Below, one piece after another: positions 39,178 to 48,158 of a DNA stretch of 64,000 bases. Under the pieces are notes generated by a model. That model had not been told where the DNA came from. It was given only the letters and a program-made list of their open reading frames with translations, and made no database searches. Origin of the DNA: Acidobacteriota bacterium (GTDB lineage: Bacteria > Acidobacteriota > Terriglobia > Terriglobales > Acidobacteriaceae); the NCBI GenBank assembly GCA_003225075.1, contig QIAP01000039.1, positions 62,001 to 126,000 of the forward strand, written 5' to 3'. The translations under genes were made by a program, and so were the position numbers. The first letter of the stretch is position 1; each line of letters opens with the position of its first letter.

Positions 39178-40344
39178 CTAACCATGCAGCGCCAAACCCG
39201 CCACGCCCACTAGCGCTATGATTACCGGCTCGGGTACCTTCCAGCGGAACAGCAGCACGGCCAAGCTCACAATTGCTATCACCGCTGTCGGCAGATCATA
39301 AACCGATCGCCGCGCGAGCACGACGACTGCGCGATCGCTCCTGCGGCGGCCGCGGTTACTCCGCGCACGAATGCATTCAATTGTGGATTCTTCGCCCACT
39401 TTTTATACGATGGAGCTAGCGCCACTACCACTAAATACACAGGTAGAAACCCACCCAGCGCCGCCGCACCGGCACCGGCCGTGCCCGCAACCAAATATCC
39501 AATGAACGCCACCGTAATCACCACCGGCCCCGGCGTGATCATGGCGACTGCGACCGCGTCTACAAACTGACGATCAGTCAGCCAATGGTGTCCCTGCACT
39601 ACGCCGCCATATAAGAAAGGCATGATAGCGAGGCCGCTGCCGAAAACAAACATTCCAGCCTTGGCGAAATACAGAAAAACTTCCCACAACTGGCTGTTCG
39701 CCGGGAATGCTCCTGCTGCTACGAATAAACCCAAGCCAGTCGCGCTCCCCACACGCGCCCTCGCGGGAAACGATTTCACCAGCATTGCGATCACGCCTCC
39801 CAGCAGGAACAACCAGATAACCTCGCGCGAAGTCCAAGCGGTCGAGACCGCCAGCACAATAAAGATCGCTCACAACAGCCGGTCTCTGCCAAGAGTGATC
39901 TTCGTAAGCTTGAAAGCCGAGCGCGCGATAATCCCAATCACCGCTGCCCCAATTCCATAGAACTTTCCCTGCATCCAGCGCAGCCCTCCAAAGCGCACGT
40001 AGGCCGCCGAGAGGGCGAGCACCATCAAAAACGATGGCAGGACGAATGCCACTCCCACCAGCGTCGCCCCCAGCACCCCGGCGCAGGTAGCCCAGGTAGA
40101 TGGCCAATTGGGCTGGCAATGGGCCCGGAGCAAGCTGAGCCAGCGCCAGATCTTCGACATAGTCTTCTCTGCTGATCCAGTGCCGGTCATCGACCAGATC
40201 CTGCTGCATGTGGCCGGCGAGCGCGATGGGTCCGCCGACGCCCACTGTGCCCAGCCAGAGGAAATACCCGACGAATTGCCCGATTGAGGCCGGGTGTTGT
40301 GTTTGCTCCCGTTTTCCTTGGGCAGTTCCTTGGGTAGTGGTCAT
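39178..40344 (-). pseudogene. chrA: Chromate transporter ChrA, disrupted by two frameshifts and an in-frame stop
   Basis: Put together from three frames the sequence is a full two-domain CHR transporter: GQFVGYFLWLGTVGVGGPIA and LAQLAPGPLPAQLAIYLGY in the first frame, GVLGATLVGVAFVLPSFLMVL in the second, KAGMFVFGSGLAIMPFLYGG and DAVAVAMITPGPVVITVAF in the same frame after a stop, and PTAVIAIVSLAVLLFRWKVP in the third. The lesions are a frameshift near 40080, a TGA at 39870-39872 where a Trp codon is expected in this frame, and a frameshift near 39330. ChrA exports chromate or related oxyanions. GAGGG precedes the original start, and the gene is last in the chr operon. Three independent lesions argue for real decay rather than one read error. 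Confidence 0.85.
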
Positions 40345-40405
40345 ACCTAACGCCCTCAGCGAAGTGATTGCGCACTAACCGCTGAATCCGAGCTTATGTG
40401 GCAAG

Positions 40406-41353
40406 TTATTTTTTCGAGTTCGTGAGATCCACCGCCGCTCGGAGCCCCTTTGCCAATTTCATCGCATCATCATTTGCCCAGAAATGCATGAAGAACAGCC
40501 GCGGCTCCTCTGTCAGCATGTGGCTGTGAAGCGCGGTTATTTCAATTCCATTCTCCCGGAGCGCCTTCATCACCGGATTCACTTCCTTGCCAGCCAGCAC
40601 AAAATCGCCAGTAATAGCAGCCTTTCCGTTGCCCGTAGGCTGGAAGTTCAGCGCGGATCCAACGCCCATCGATGGCGGGACCGCCATTCCGTTATCGGTG
40701 ATCGTCTCAGCACGTGGGACAGTGATTTGCAAAACACCGCCATTCACCTTTCCGGGATGCCCGAGGAGATCTTCGATTTTCTTCTGATCAATTCCCAACG
40801 CCTCTGGCGAGGTCGCTGCCGGGCCGCCAGCATCCGGTCCCGGCGTTTTGGTCAGTGCTACAGCGTCATGGATGGCCTTAGCCATCTTTACCGCATCGCC
40901 ATGACTGGCCACATGCATGTACATCACACGTGGCGATTCGCCAATCAGGTGATTGTGGACCGCAGCTATTTCAACCCCGCCTTCCTGCAGTTTCCGCATG
41001 ACCGGCTCGACTTCCTCCTCAGTGAGCACCACGTCCCCCATAACCATGGCGCCGTTTTCCGCTTTCTTGAAAGCGATCCAGGATCCCAGCGCTAAACCCG
41101 GCTTGATCGCCACGCCGTTAAGGGTTACGTGTAGATCCTTGCGTGGCATGCCGAACTTGATCACATCTTCCATCATCTGCCCCGGCCGGCCCATGGCGTC
41201 TTCCACCTGCTTCCAGTCGCCGCTGGAGTTCTGAGTAGAGGGTGCTGCCTGCCCGGTAGCCGTATTACTCAGAATCGCTAACGACAATGCGGCGATCGCG
41301 CCCAGCACGAAAATGACAGCATCACGACTCGTGTTTCGAAATTGTTGTTGCAT
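40406..41353 (-). CDS. Exported protein with two DUF1259 domains (LpqO-like)
   Basis: 315 residues. An N-terminal signal peptide (AVIFVLGAIAALSLAILSNTA) is followed by two related DUF1259 units, about 47-165 and 190-312. Each contains a PG(Q/K) helix, a GVALGSW or MGVGSALNF core, a (V/L)(L)EEEVEPVM or AGKEVNPVM helix and a histidine pair (VHNHLIG, LHSHMLTEEPRLFF). The fold and role are unknown, but this family is found next to chromate-resistance genes in many bacteria. AAGG lies 8 bases upstream of the start. It lies between the ChrB-C gene and chrA on the same strand and its frame is intact. Confidence 0.88.
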   Translation of the reverse strand: MQQQFRNTSRDAVIFVLGAIAALSLAILSNTATGQAAPSTQNSSGDWKQVEDAMGRPGQMMEDVIKFGMPRKDLHVTLNGVAIKPGLALGSWIAFKKAENGAMVMGDVVLTEEEVEPVMRKLQEGGVEIAAVHNHLIGESPRVMYMHVASHGDAVKMAKAIHDAVALTKTPGPDAGGPAATSPEALGIDQKKIEDLLGHPGKVNGGVLQITVPRAETITDNGMAVPPSMGVGSALNFQPTGNGKAAITGDFVLAGKEVNPVMKALRENGIEITALHSHMLTEEPRLFFMHFWANDDAMKLAKGLRAAVDLTNSKK

Positions 41354-41447
41354 GACACTTACCTTTCTAGAACCAGATTTTGTTTGACGCTAATCAACGC
41401 AAATTGCTGTTGCCCACTTCGATGCTGGAAACAACCGTCAGGAGGCT

Positions 41448-41885
41448 TCAGCTCTCTTTGCTCCGGGCATACTGGTAAAGTGCGTCATAGACTGGAAATT
41501 GCCTGGCCAATCTTTCTTCGTCTGGCAGGTCCATTGCCGCAAATCCTTCTGCCATGGCCCGCAACCCAGCTCCCTCGGGAGCAAGATGTTCCTGCCCCCT
41601 TACGTCCGCCGCGCGCACGATTAATCCCAAGCGCGACAGCGCTGGGTCGCTCAACCCGAAGTCTTCGATAATGGCCTCGAACGAGCAGCGCGTGCCGCGA
41701 TGGTTCAACTTGACCTCGCTCAGGCGCGGTGCATCAAATGGAATTGCTCCTGTCCGCTCCGCGCTTTCCAGTAGCTGACCTTCTTCGACGAACAGAAACT
41801 CCGGTTGAGGATCAATAAACCGCCGAATGAGCCACGGGCACGCAACGCGATCCACCTTGATATTGCGACGGGTAATCCACTTCAT
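41448..41885 (-). CDS. Stand-alone ChrB C-terminal domain protein
   Basis: 145 residues. The protein begins WITRRNIKVDRVACPWLIRR, the exact type of sequence that starts the C-terminal half of ChrB, and continues with GAIPFDAPRLSEVKLNHRGT, CSFEAIIEDFGL and a helical end. In ChrB this half is preceded by a regulatory N-domain, which is absent here. It is the second ChrB-C-type sequence in the operon, diverged from the first, and intact. GAGG lies 6 bases upstream. A metal- or oxyanion-linked enzymatic or sensory role is assumed for the family but not established. Confidence 0.88.
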   Translation of the reverse strand: MKWITRRNIKVDRVACPWLIRRFIDPQPEFLFVEEGQLLESAERTGAIPFDAPRLSEVKLNHRGTRCSFEAIIEDFGLSDPALSRLGLIVRAADVRGQEHLAPEGAGLRAMAEGFAAMDLPDEERLARQFPVYDALYQYARSKES

Positions 41886-41920
41886 GCCAAACCTCTAGTA
41901 TCGGTCGAGAGAACCTCGGC

Positions 41921-42864
41921 TCAGTTAAGTCCCTGATACAAACCCTCAATCATGTCTATACCTCGCCGCAACAACTCGGCATCTGCGACGCCTTGTCCTG
42001 CCCAGCCATTCAGAACTTGATCAAGACCTTTGGCCTCTATCCGGCCAAACTTTTCATCGTCAAGGTCGGCATGGTGAACCATCTGCGCAATCTTCCTGAC
42101 CCGCGCATCGCGAATGGCAAAATGTTTGCAGAGCGTCTCAAACGTGCAGTCGTTCCCGCGGTGTCCGAATCCCTGAGGACTAAACATGTCGAATGGTATG
42201 GCGTCGGGATGGTTAGCTGGATCGTCACCGAAGACAAATCGCGCTTTGGGATCAACGAATCGGTGGATCAGCCAGGCTGACGAAACGCGGTCAATTCCTG
42301 GCCGAGTGCGTGTGATCCAAACCCGGTTCAGGTACTCGCGTGTCTTATTCCCCTTGTTAGTCGCAGGTGCCGCTCCGTCAGATTCCTCTATTCGAGCCAG
42401 CAAGGCCTCCACGCGACTCCCTAAAGGGTTTTTAAAAAAATCAATCACAGTGATCTCGTGGAATCGTTTTCCTAACCGGGCGAGTTGGCCTGTAGGTCGG
42501 CGCGACGGGAAGAACGTCCCTAGGTTCTTTAAGTCGCGCAGCAGGTTTTCATAGTCTTTGGAGCGGCTTGCACGAATAGATTCTTTATCTTTTGTTCCGG
42601 TAAGTCGTCGAACCCCTGAACTTGTGCTACCGATGCTTGTCCTTGGTAATTCCTGATCGCCGTAGCCAGCCATTCCAATTTTTCCTGATTGGCTGCGGTG
42701 TTGAGCAATAAATATCCAGAGCTTCTTAATGGCAGCACTCCATAGCGTTGCAGCTTACGCCAAACCTCGACGCGCTGGCTGGCGCGGCCTGCCGGAAGAC
42801 TGAATATGAGCAGCAGCCACGGCGCCTGCTTGGATGGTGCGCGCGAAGTTGGAGTTATAATCAT
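41921..42864 (-). pseudogene. chrB: ChrB chromate-resistance regulator, frameshifted
   Basis: Two frames make one ChrB. The N-terminal frame, from ATG 42864, has WLLLIFSLPAGRASQRVEVW and RYGVLPLRSSGYLLLN, the winged-helix-like start of ChrB. It then runs FDDLPEQKIKNLFVQA and goes out of frame near 42565-42572. The other frame continues SRSKDYENLLRDLKNL and holds the complete ChrB C-terminal domain (VWITRTRPGIDRVSSAWLIH, DMFSPQGFGHRGNDCTF). ChrB represses the chr operon and senses chromate. It is first in the operon, with a promoter-like palindrome just upstream. A single indel could be an assembly error, but chrA downstream is also broken. Confidence 0.8.
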
Positions 42865-42867
42865 TTC

Positions 42868-42890
42868 AATAACGTTACATGTATAACACA
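42868..42890. promoter_or_regulatory. Candidate chr operon promoter/operator
   Basis: Immediately upstream of chrB the sequence contains the perfect 8-bp palindrome TACATGTA (42877-42884) inside a larger imperfect inverted repeat GTTAC/GTATAAC. On the minus strand this overlaps TATACAT, a plausible -10 box, with TTGCTT about 15 bases further upstream. This fits autoregulation by ChrB but is positional inference only. The region also holds the upstream flank of the divergent msrA gene. Confidence 0.35.
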
Positions 42891-42982
42891 AATAGTGGAG
42901 AAGCAAAACGGGCTTGCGATATGCTACGGGAATGCCTTGTCGCTCGCAATGTTGCGCGACAAAGATCACGGAGTGATGAACA

Positions 42983-43456
42983 ATGGCTAAAGCAACCTTC
43001 GCCGCTGGGTGTTTCTGGGGAGTGGAAGCAACTTTCCGCCAGTTGCCCGGAGTTACTTCAACTCGCGTCGGCTACACCGGAGGGCAAACCTCCAACCCCA
43101 CCTATAAAGATGTCTGCTCCGACCAGACTGGTCATGCCGAAGCAGTAGAAGTGAAATACGATCCCGAAAAGATCTCTTATGAGCAACTGCTAAACGTGTT
43201 CTGGGAAAATCACGACCCGACGCAGCTCAATCGTCAGGGGCCGGATTCGGGTACCCAATATCGCTCTGCAATTTTTTTCCACACTCCCGAGCAAGAAACC
43301 GCTGCCAGGAATTCCAAGGATGAATTGCAGAAGTCAGGACGGTTTAACAAACCAATCGTGACGCAGATCGCTCCGGCAACCACCTTCTATGAGGCCGAAG
43401 GGTACCACCAGCAATACCTGGAGAAGCGTGGTCTTGCCACCTGCCAAATTAAGTAG
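42983..43456 (+). CDS. msrA: Peptide-methionine (S)-S-oxide reductase MsrA
   Basis: 157 residues. The catalytic Cys motif is GCFWG at 9-13, followed by [39 protein letters not shown] and the aromatic/acidic [13 protein letters not shown]; a C-terminal Cys (C154) could act as resolving residue. It reduces the S-epimer of methionine sulfoxide in proteins. It stands alone, divergent from the chr operon and convergent with map; the 27-bp gap to map contains a short TTGCCAG repeat. Confidence 0.96.
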   Translation: MAKATFAAGCFWGVEATFRQLPGVTSTRVGYTGGQTSNPTYKDVCSDQTGHAEAVEVKYDPEKISYEQLLNVFWENHDPTQLNRQGPDSGTQYRSAIFFHTPEQETAARNSKDELQKSGRFNKPIVTQIAPATTFYEAEGYHQQYLEKRGLATCQIK

Positions 43457-43483
43457 GTTTCGCTTGCCAGTTGCCAGTTCGAC

Positions 43484-44242
43484 TCAGCGTCCCAGCACTT
43501 CTGCCGCGGTTAGCACCATCGGTTTGCCCTTGGTAATGACGATGGTGTGTTCGTAGTGAGCAGAAGGCCTGTGATCGGCAGTCTGCACCGTCCAACCGTC
43601 TTTTGCCAAGGTGGCTCTGCCGCTTCCGGCAGCAATGATGGGCTCAACCGTAATTACCATCCCTTCGGTCAGGACCTGAGTGGCTTGGGGATCAGCGTAG
43701 TTGGGAACGCGAGGTGCTTCATGGATGGTACGCCCAATGCCGTGTCCCCCCAGGTCGCGAATCACGGAAAAACCATCGCGGCGGACTTCGCGCTCGACGG
43801 CGCGTCCAATATCGGAAACACGGAACCCGGCACGCGCCACCAGCATTGCCTTGGCAAAGGCACGCTCCGCGCAGGCAATCAGGCGCTGAGATTCCTCTGA
43901 TACGGTACCTACCGGCACGGTGACCGCCGCGTCGGCCATAAAGCCATTCTTCTCCACCGTCACATCGAGTTTCAGCAGGTCACCCTCGCGCAGGGCCCTT
44001 TCGCCTGGGATGCCGTGCACAGCCTCGTCATTCAGGCTGATGCACGAGCTTCCGGGAAAATGGTAGACCAGTGCCGGCGCCGATTGTGCACCCTCGTCGC
44101 GCATCACTTTGTCGCCGATGGCGTCGAGCTCGGCAGTGGTTACTCCCGGACGCACATTTTGCTTCATCGCTTCAATGACGCGGCGCACCACATCTCCTGC
44201 CGCACGCATGCCTTCGAGCTCTTCCGGGCCAGTAATGGACAC
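43484..44242 (-). CDS. map: Methionine aminopeptidase, type I
   Basis: 252 residues of the M24A family. The metal ligands can be placed: the two Asp in LLKLDVTVEKNGFMADAAV, the His in GHGIGRTIHEAP, and Glu in MVITVEPII and in the final GWTVQTADHRPSAHYEHTI strand. It removes the initiator Met from nascent proteins. The start is GTG with GGAGG about 6 bases upstream. No infA or ribosomal genes are adjacent, so this may be a second or relocated copy. Confidence 0.95.
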   Translation of the reverse strand: MSITGPEELEGMRAAGDVVRRVIEAMKQNVRPGVTTAELDAIGDKVMRDEGAQSAPALVYHFPGSSCISLNDEAVHGIPGERALREGDLLKLDVTVEKNGFMADAAVTVPVGTVSEESQRLIACAERAFAKAMLVARAGFRVSDIGRAVEREVRRDGFSVIRDLGGHGIGRTIHEAPRVPNYADPQATQVLTEGMVITVEPIIAAGSGRATLAKDGWTVQTADHRPSAHYEHTIVITKGKPMVLTAAEVLGR

Positions 44243-44278
44243 GGAGTCCCTCCGTAAACAAATTAGATGTCCTATTGA

Positions 44279-44695
44279 TTAAGTTAACTCAGCAGAGGGC
44301 TGCCGTGGCCTAAAAAAAAGCATGAGGATAAACCCAGCCAAATAGAAAGGCGCCACTTGGGATAGAGTGAAACCGACAAAACAGAGGACCAATCCGAATA
44401 CCGCTAATGACTCGGAGAGTACATAAGTGACGATGTAGCCGGACTTCCACCGATTCAAAGTGGCTACATCGGTCGGCCGTGTCTTGAGTGTCGCCTCCGA
44501 TTGCAACACCAGCGTTCGTCGTACGACCAGGATCACCCCCACAATGGTGATAGCTGCCAGCGACAAAACATAAAAAATTACAGGGTTGGATGCCCTTGCC
44601 GCGGAGGCAAGCGATTGCCCGATGAAGACATACAATGCAATACTCACCAGCATTGCGATTTGAATTATCCGTATGGCTTTGACCGTCGATTCCAT
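44279..44695 (-). CDS. Small four-helix membrane protein
   Basis: 138 residues with four hydrophobic segments (IIQIAMLVSIALYVFIGQSL, VIFYVLSLAAITIVGVILVV, YIVTYVLSESLAVFGLVLCF, SQVAPFYLAGFILMLFF) and a short polar tail. The layout resembles small integral proteins found widely in acidobacteria; no family with known function is recognised. GAGGC is 12 bases before the ATG. It is 36 bases upstream of map on the same strand, so co-transcription is possible. Confidence 0.7.
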   Translation of the reverse strand: MESTVKAIRIIQIAMLVSIALYVFIGQSLASAARASNPVIFYVLSLAAITIVGVILVVRRTLVLQSEATLKTRPTDVATLNRWKSGYIVTYVLSESLAVFGLVLCFVGFTLSQVAPFYLAGFILMLFFRPRQPSAELT

Positions 44696-44815
44696 TGCAC
44701 CGATTGTGCCTCACTCAAGGGTACGCCGGTTGTGAAAATTGTGGTCACGGTGCCAGAGTCGGCAACAGGACGCGCTCACGGGATGCAGGCACTCGTATAT
44801 CACGATGGGAGCCGG

Positions 44816-46129
44816 CTAATGCGCGACCGTGTTCAAGGCCGGCCGGAGCCTGAGGAATACCCGGAAAGAAACCGGATTATTGCCGTAAATGGGATCAAGG
44901 GCGACGGGTTTGGAATAGAAGGTCACATCGCCTCCCAAACCAAGCTGCCAGGAGTGGCTTTGAATCAGATCCCGCACCCCGCCGAAAGTGTAGGCCCCAA
45001 TCCGAAATGAGGGACGGAGTAGCGCCGAAGGGAAAAGTTCGTCTTTGTCCACCAATTCCAGCCGGGTGTAGGCGTAGTTTCTTCGGGAGAAATTTGCCGT
45101 CGATTCCAGCACATAACTATTCTGGTTGGTGCCGTCAATATCCTTGTGCTTTCTGCCCCAGACCAATGATGTTGCCCAGTTGCCCTGGTTAAACGGCCGG
45201 TTGTATTCAATGGACGCAGTTTGCCGCCGCTCGCTTCCGGGCTCCAGGGCTTCGGGATGTTCCAGTCGCCCGTAGCTGTACTGGGCTGTCCAGTTGGGGC
45301 TGGGAGCCAGGCTCAATCTTGCTGACCACGAATCGAGCGCAGCCAATTGAATGCTCCACCGTTGTTCATTGGGTTCGCGGCCGTTGAATGCTGAACCTTC
45401 AAGTTTGAAATGGTCAATCACGATGCCCGTAGTTACAACTCCAAAACTGGTATGGGTAGAGTCTTGCAGATGATGCCCAAGCGGCGCGGCTGGCAATTCC
45501 GCTGCCGGAGCCCGATGAATGTACGCGACCGGGCCTAAGGCAGGCTCCGCCGCCGGGCCTCCATAGAACAGCCATGACACTTTGTCGGTTATCGGCCGTG
45601 AGTAGTACATCGACAGCTCGGCGAAAACGTTGTGAGGATGCTGATGATCGACCAGCGGTGATCCATGGTAGGTTTCTCCGGTCTGAAAAAGTTCGGGAAA
45701 ACCGGGATGCGGCGAGGTCAACGATTCGGCGGAGAACATCTGGCGGAATAGAAGCGTTCCCGAGCCCAGCCGATGTTGCTCCATAATCATCAGCCAGTTC
45801 ACCGACTCGGCTTTGCCTGCGCCGCGAGGTCCACCTTGCTGGTTATAAGTCAAAAATAGTACGCCATGTGCCATGAAATCCCATTTGCCACGAGAAGTCA
45901 TCCACTCATGCGCGGGAGCGGAGGCTGGTTCCCATCCTGTACCTGAACCGGAGTGAGGCGAGGGCAGAAACGCTTTCGCTTTATCCATGCTCATTCCTGA
46001 CATGTCCTGCATTGTCTGGCCAGACTGGCTTGGTCCAGACATTTGCATTCTGTGGTCAGCATCATCCTGCGCCAGAGACAAGCAGGCCAAAAATGTGACT
46101 GCGAATAAGTACAAGCTTGCACTATGCAC
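44816..46129 (-). CDS. Outer-membrane beta-barrel-like protein with Met/His-rich N-terminus
   Basis: 437 residues. After a signal peptide (ending near LSLAQ) comes a Met/His/Ser-rich segment (HRMQMSGPSQ, then MQDMSGMSMDK) that resembles copper-binding linkers. The rest has the alternating pattern of an outer-membrane barrel (TAQYSYGRLEHPEALEPG, SRRNYAYTRLELVDKDELF, VTFYSKPVALDPIYGNNPVS). Similar proteins occur next to multicopper oxidase and CopC/CopD genes. The start is GTG with GGAGTG 5 bases upstream. The next minus-strand gene upstream encodes a small Cys/His-rich protein, which fits a metal-handling pair; the metal is not proven. Confidence 0.75.
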   Translation of the reverse strand: MHSASLYLFAVTFLACLSLAQDDADHRMQMSGPSQSGQTMQDMSGMSMDKAKAFLPSPHSGSGTGWEPASAPAHEWMTSRGKWDFMAHGVLFLTYNQQGGPRGAGKAESVNWLMIMEQHRLGSGTLLFRQMFSAESLTSPHPGFPELFQTGETYHGSPLVDHQHPHNVFAELSMYYSRPITDKVSWLFYGGPAAEPALGPVAYIHRAPAAELPAAPLGHHLQDSTHTSFGVVTTGIVIDHFKLEGSAFNGREPNEQRWSIQLAALDSWSARLSLAPSPNWTAQYSYGRLEHPEALEPGSERRQTASIEYNRPFNQGNWATSLVWGRKHKDIDGTNQNSYVLESTANFSRRNYAYTRLELVDKDELFPSALLRPSFRIGAYTFGGVRDLIQSHSWQLGLGGDVTFYSKPVALDPIYGNNPVSFRVFLRLRPALNTVAH

Positions 46130-46216
46130 GAATCACTCCAGCGTTGAGAACCAAGTCCAATGAGATTTGAGAACGAGGAGACGTTAAGACAACGAAGTTC
46201 GCTAAATGCGATGGGT

Positions 46217-46570
46217 TTAGATACGGAGGGACCGGCTGTGAGGTTGGTCGCCGGGTAGGGCTAACAGAGTTCGGGCGGTGTTCAACATACGTCCCGACGT
46301 CGGGCGCTGGCTGGATTCAGTCACCGCTGAGATGTAAAGAAGGAGCAATGGTCGCGAAACAAAAGACTGTTCGAGCACCGCCGGGTCGTGTGGAGTTCGG
46401 CAGCACGAATGACTTGCGGGTTCGGGTGCGGAGGGTTTTGGGTAGTGCTGATGACAGCCGGCTGCGCGCGTACGTGGAGAATCAGTTGCAGCAACAACGT
46501 ATGCTGCCAGGGAAGCGGCAGTTACCGCTGTCAATAGCATCCACGCGACCGCTTTCGAGAGAAGCTGCAT
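46217..46570 (-). CDS. Small Cys/His-containing exported or membrane protein
   Basis: About 117 residues from ATG 46570. The N-terminus is a hydrophobic segment (LLSKAVAWMLLTAVTAASLA). The mature part has GCHQHYPKP and SHSCCRTPHD, a cluster of three Cys and several His that could bind a soft metal, then a second weakly hydrophobic segment (RPLLLLYISAV). A TTG at 46600 would add 10 residues. It lies 87 bases upstream of the Met/His-rich barrel gene on the same strand. I do not recognise a named family. Confidence 0.6.
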   Translation of the reverse strand: MQLLSKAVAWMLLTAVTAASLAAYVVAATDSPRTRAAGCHQHYPKPSAPEPASHSCCRTPHDPAVLEQSFVSRPLLLLYISAVTESSQRPTSGRMLNTARTLLALPGDQPHSRSLRI

Positions 46571-46640
46571 TACCACGTCATGGGATGCGAGATCCTGCAA
46601 TGATGATTCGGGATACGGGCAAATTAATTCGCTGGCCGCA

Positions 46641-47084
46641 TCACGATCCTGTGATCTTCAATCTCACCTCTTCCGGGAGACGCTCGCGAATCTCCTGGGG
46701 AAGGCGGTCGTGCACATGCCGTGCTCCGAGTCGGGCTGCGTCCACGACGGCCATGGGGGCGGGAGTCGCGACTGCCACTGCCAGCCAGATCAGGGCTGAC
46801 AGCGCAAATCCGCCCAGCGCAGCGATCTCAAGCCAGAAGGCGTGCCGGGGTCCGAAGTGGCGAATCACTCCGAAGGCCAGCAGGAACACTCCAGCCGACA
46901 CCGAAGCCAAAACAATCAGGGAGACGTCAATGGTGCGGTGCAAACGCTGGCGGGAGCGGCAGTATTCGCAGCCCGCAAAGTGGTGTTCGTAGTCGCCACG
47001 CATCTCGGGCGCCAGACCGGAAATGTCATAGCGCCATCCGGCTAGTATCTTACCCACGATAGGGTCAACGCACTGCTGACTCAT
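46641..47084 (-). CDS. Membrane protein with N-terminal ZAS-type zinc motif
   Basis: 147 residues. The N-terminus has the anti-sigma-factor-like zinc motif HxxxCxxC in HFAGCEYCRSRQRLHR, followed by two membrane helices (VSLIVLASVSAGVFLLAFGV and FWLEIAALGGFALSALIWLA) and a charged, amphipathic C-terminal helix (RLPQEIRERLPEEVRLKI). Such small ZAS proteins usually bind an ECF sigma factor, but no sigma gene is adjacent. It ends 71 bases before the preceding Cys/His gene and starts 7 bases after the MBL-hydrolase stop, suggesting one minus-strand transcript. Confidence 0.7.
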   Translation of the reverse strand: MSQQCVDPIVGKILAGWRYDISGLAPEMRGDYEHHFAGCEYCRSRQRLHRTIDVSLIVLASVSAGVFLLAFGVIRHFGPRHAFWLEIAALGGFALSALIWLAVAVATPAPMAVVDAARLGARHVHDRLPQEIRERLPEEVRLKITGS

Positions 47085-47090
47085 ATGGAA

Positions 47091-47894
47091 CTACAGTCGA
47101 ATCGGCTCCAGTGGTTCGGACTGAGTCGCCAACATCACCCGATTGCGGAGCAGACTCTGACGTGGAGCGAGCGCCTTTTCTGCTGCCCCCCGAGCGATCT
47201 CCGGATGATTATTCTGCTCCGAGAGATGCGCCAGCACAACGTATGCTGCCTCTCCATCATAGTCTTCAGCAAAGAAATCCGCGAGGGCCTCGTTGGAAAG
47301 GTGCCCCACCCGGCTCATCACCCGTTGTTTAACCGACCATGGGTAAGGGCCTCCGCGCAGCATTTCAAGATCGTGGTTTGATTCCAGCACCAGCACATCA
47401 CAGCGCCGCAAGTTGTCGCACACGCTGGGCGGCACGTAGCCAAGATCGGTGGCAAAGCCAACTTTTACACCTTCCGCGCGAAAGGTGAATCCCACCGGAT
47501 CGGCGGCATCATGGGGAATGGTAAACGGCATGACCGTGATATCGCCTATCACAAAGCTCTTGCCCGAGGAAAAGACTTCCAACCTCTCAAGCTTGGGCCG
47601 CGCCCCGTTGGCGTCGCGCACCGATCTGGTCCACGCCTGATGGGTCGCGCCAGTCATGAAAATAGGTGACTTCATTTTCTTGGAAAGCACGTGCAAACCA
47701 TAGACGTGGTCGGAATGCTCATGAGTAATGAGGATGGCGGAAAGAGAGTGGGGGTCATCACCCAGCGCCTTCATGCGCTTAAAAGTTTCGCGGCAGGAAA
47801 TGCCCGCATCCACCAGAATGCGAGTACAACTGCTGGAAACGATGGCACAGTTTCCTCGACTGCCACTGGCCAGCACTGATACCGACACACCCAT
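47091..47894 (-). CDS. MBL-fold metallo-hydrolase, YycJ/WalJ-like
   Basis: 267 residues from ATG 47894. The protein opens SVLASGSRGNCAIVSSSCTRIL and has the metal motif ITHEHSDHVYGL (HxHxDH), then TIPHDAADPVGFTFRAEGVKV, GFATDLGYVPPSVCDNL and VLESNHDLEMLRGGPYPWSVK, exactly the YycJ/WalJ-type exonuclease-like beta-lactamase family. In Firmicutes WalJ coordinates cell division with DNA replication and is a 5'-exonuclease-like enzyme; the role in this organism is not known. A longer start at 48029 would add 45 residues with no homology. Confidence 0.88.
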   Translation of the reverse strand: MGVSVSVLASGSRGNCAIVSSSCTRILVDAGISCRETFKRMKALGDDPHSLSAILITHEHSDHVYGLHVLSKKMKSPIFMTGATHQAWTRSVRDANGARPKLERLEVFSSGKSFVIGDITVMPFTIPHDAADPVGFTFRAEGVKVGFATDLGYVPPSVCDNLRRCDVLVLESNHDLEMLRGGPYPWSVKQRVMSRVGHLSNEALADFFAEDYDGEAAYVVLAHLSEQNNHPEIARGAAEKALAPRQSLLRNRVMLATQSEPLEPIRL

Positions 47895-48158
47895 AGGCTC
47901 GCAGCATACCCGCAAAGCGGCGTAATCGGGAGTGACTTTTTGGTTATCTGCTACTTTTGTGCTGGAGCGGCGGGAATCAAATTTCCGGACAGCGCAGTCG
48001 CGCCGATACCTGGGGAGGAGTCTGCACAAAAAGCGTCAGTGTAAAAGGGTTGCCTAAGTACGTTTCACCTTAGCAGGGCCGCGTAATATACTTAATCCAA
48101 CATCAATCTCACACAACCTGGCCGCGGAGGTCTTATAAGTGTGCCCCGGTGGTGAAGA

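Noticed and set aside
38635-39213. Plus-strand frame opposite the GAF/zinc-ribbon and chrA genes containing CPQC
   Set aside because: It is the shadow of the minus-strand GAF gene and its flank; the translation has no domain pattern.
39870-39872. TGA in chrA as selenocysteine or recoding
   Set aside because: The residue expected there is Trp, no adjacent RNA structure was recognised, and two frameshifts in the same gene show ordinary decay.
41342-41671. Plus-strand frame opposite the DUF1259 and ChrB-C genes
   Set aside because: Composition is that of a complementary-strand shadow and it has no ribosome-binding site.
46348-46992. 214-codon plus-strand frame opposite the Cys/His and ZAS genes
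   Set aside because: Arg/Ser/Pro-rich shadow of two minus-strand coding regions without domain signals.
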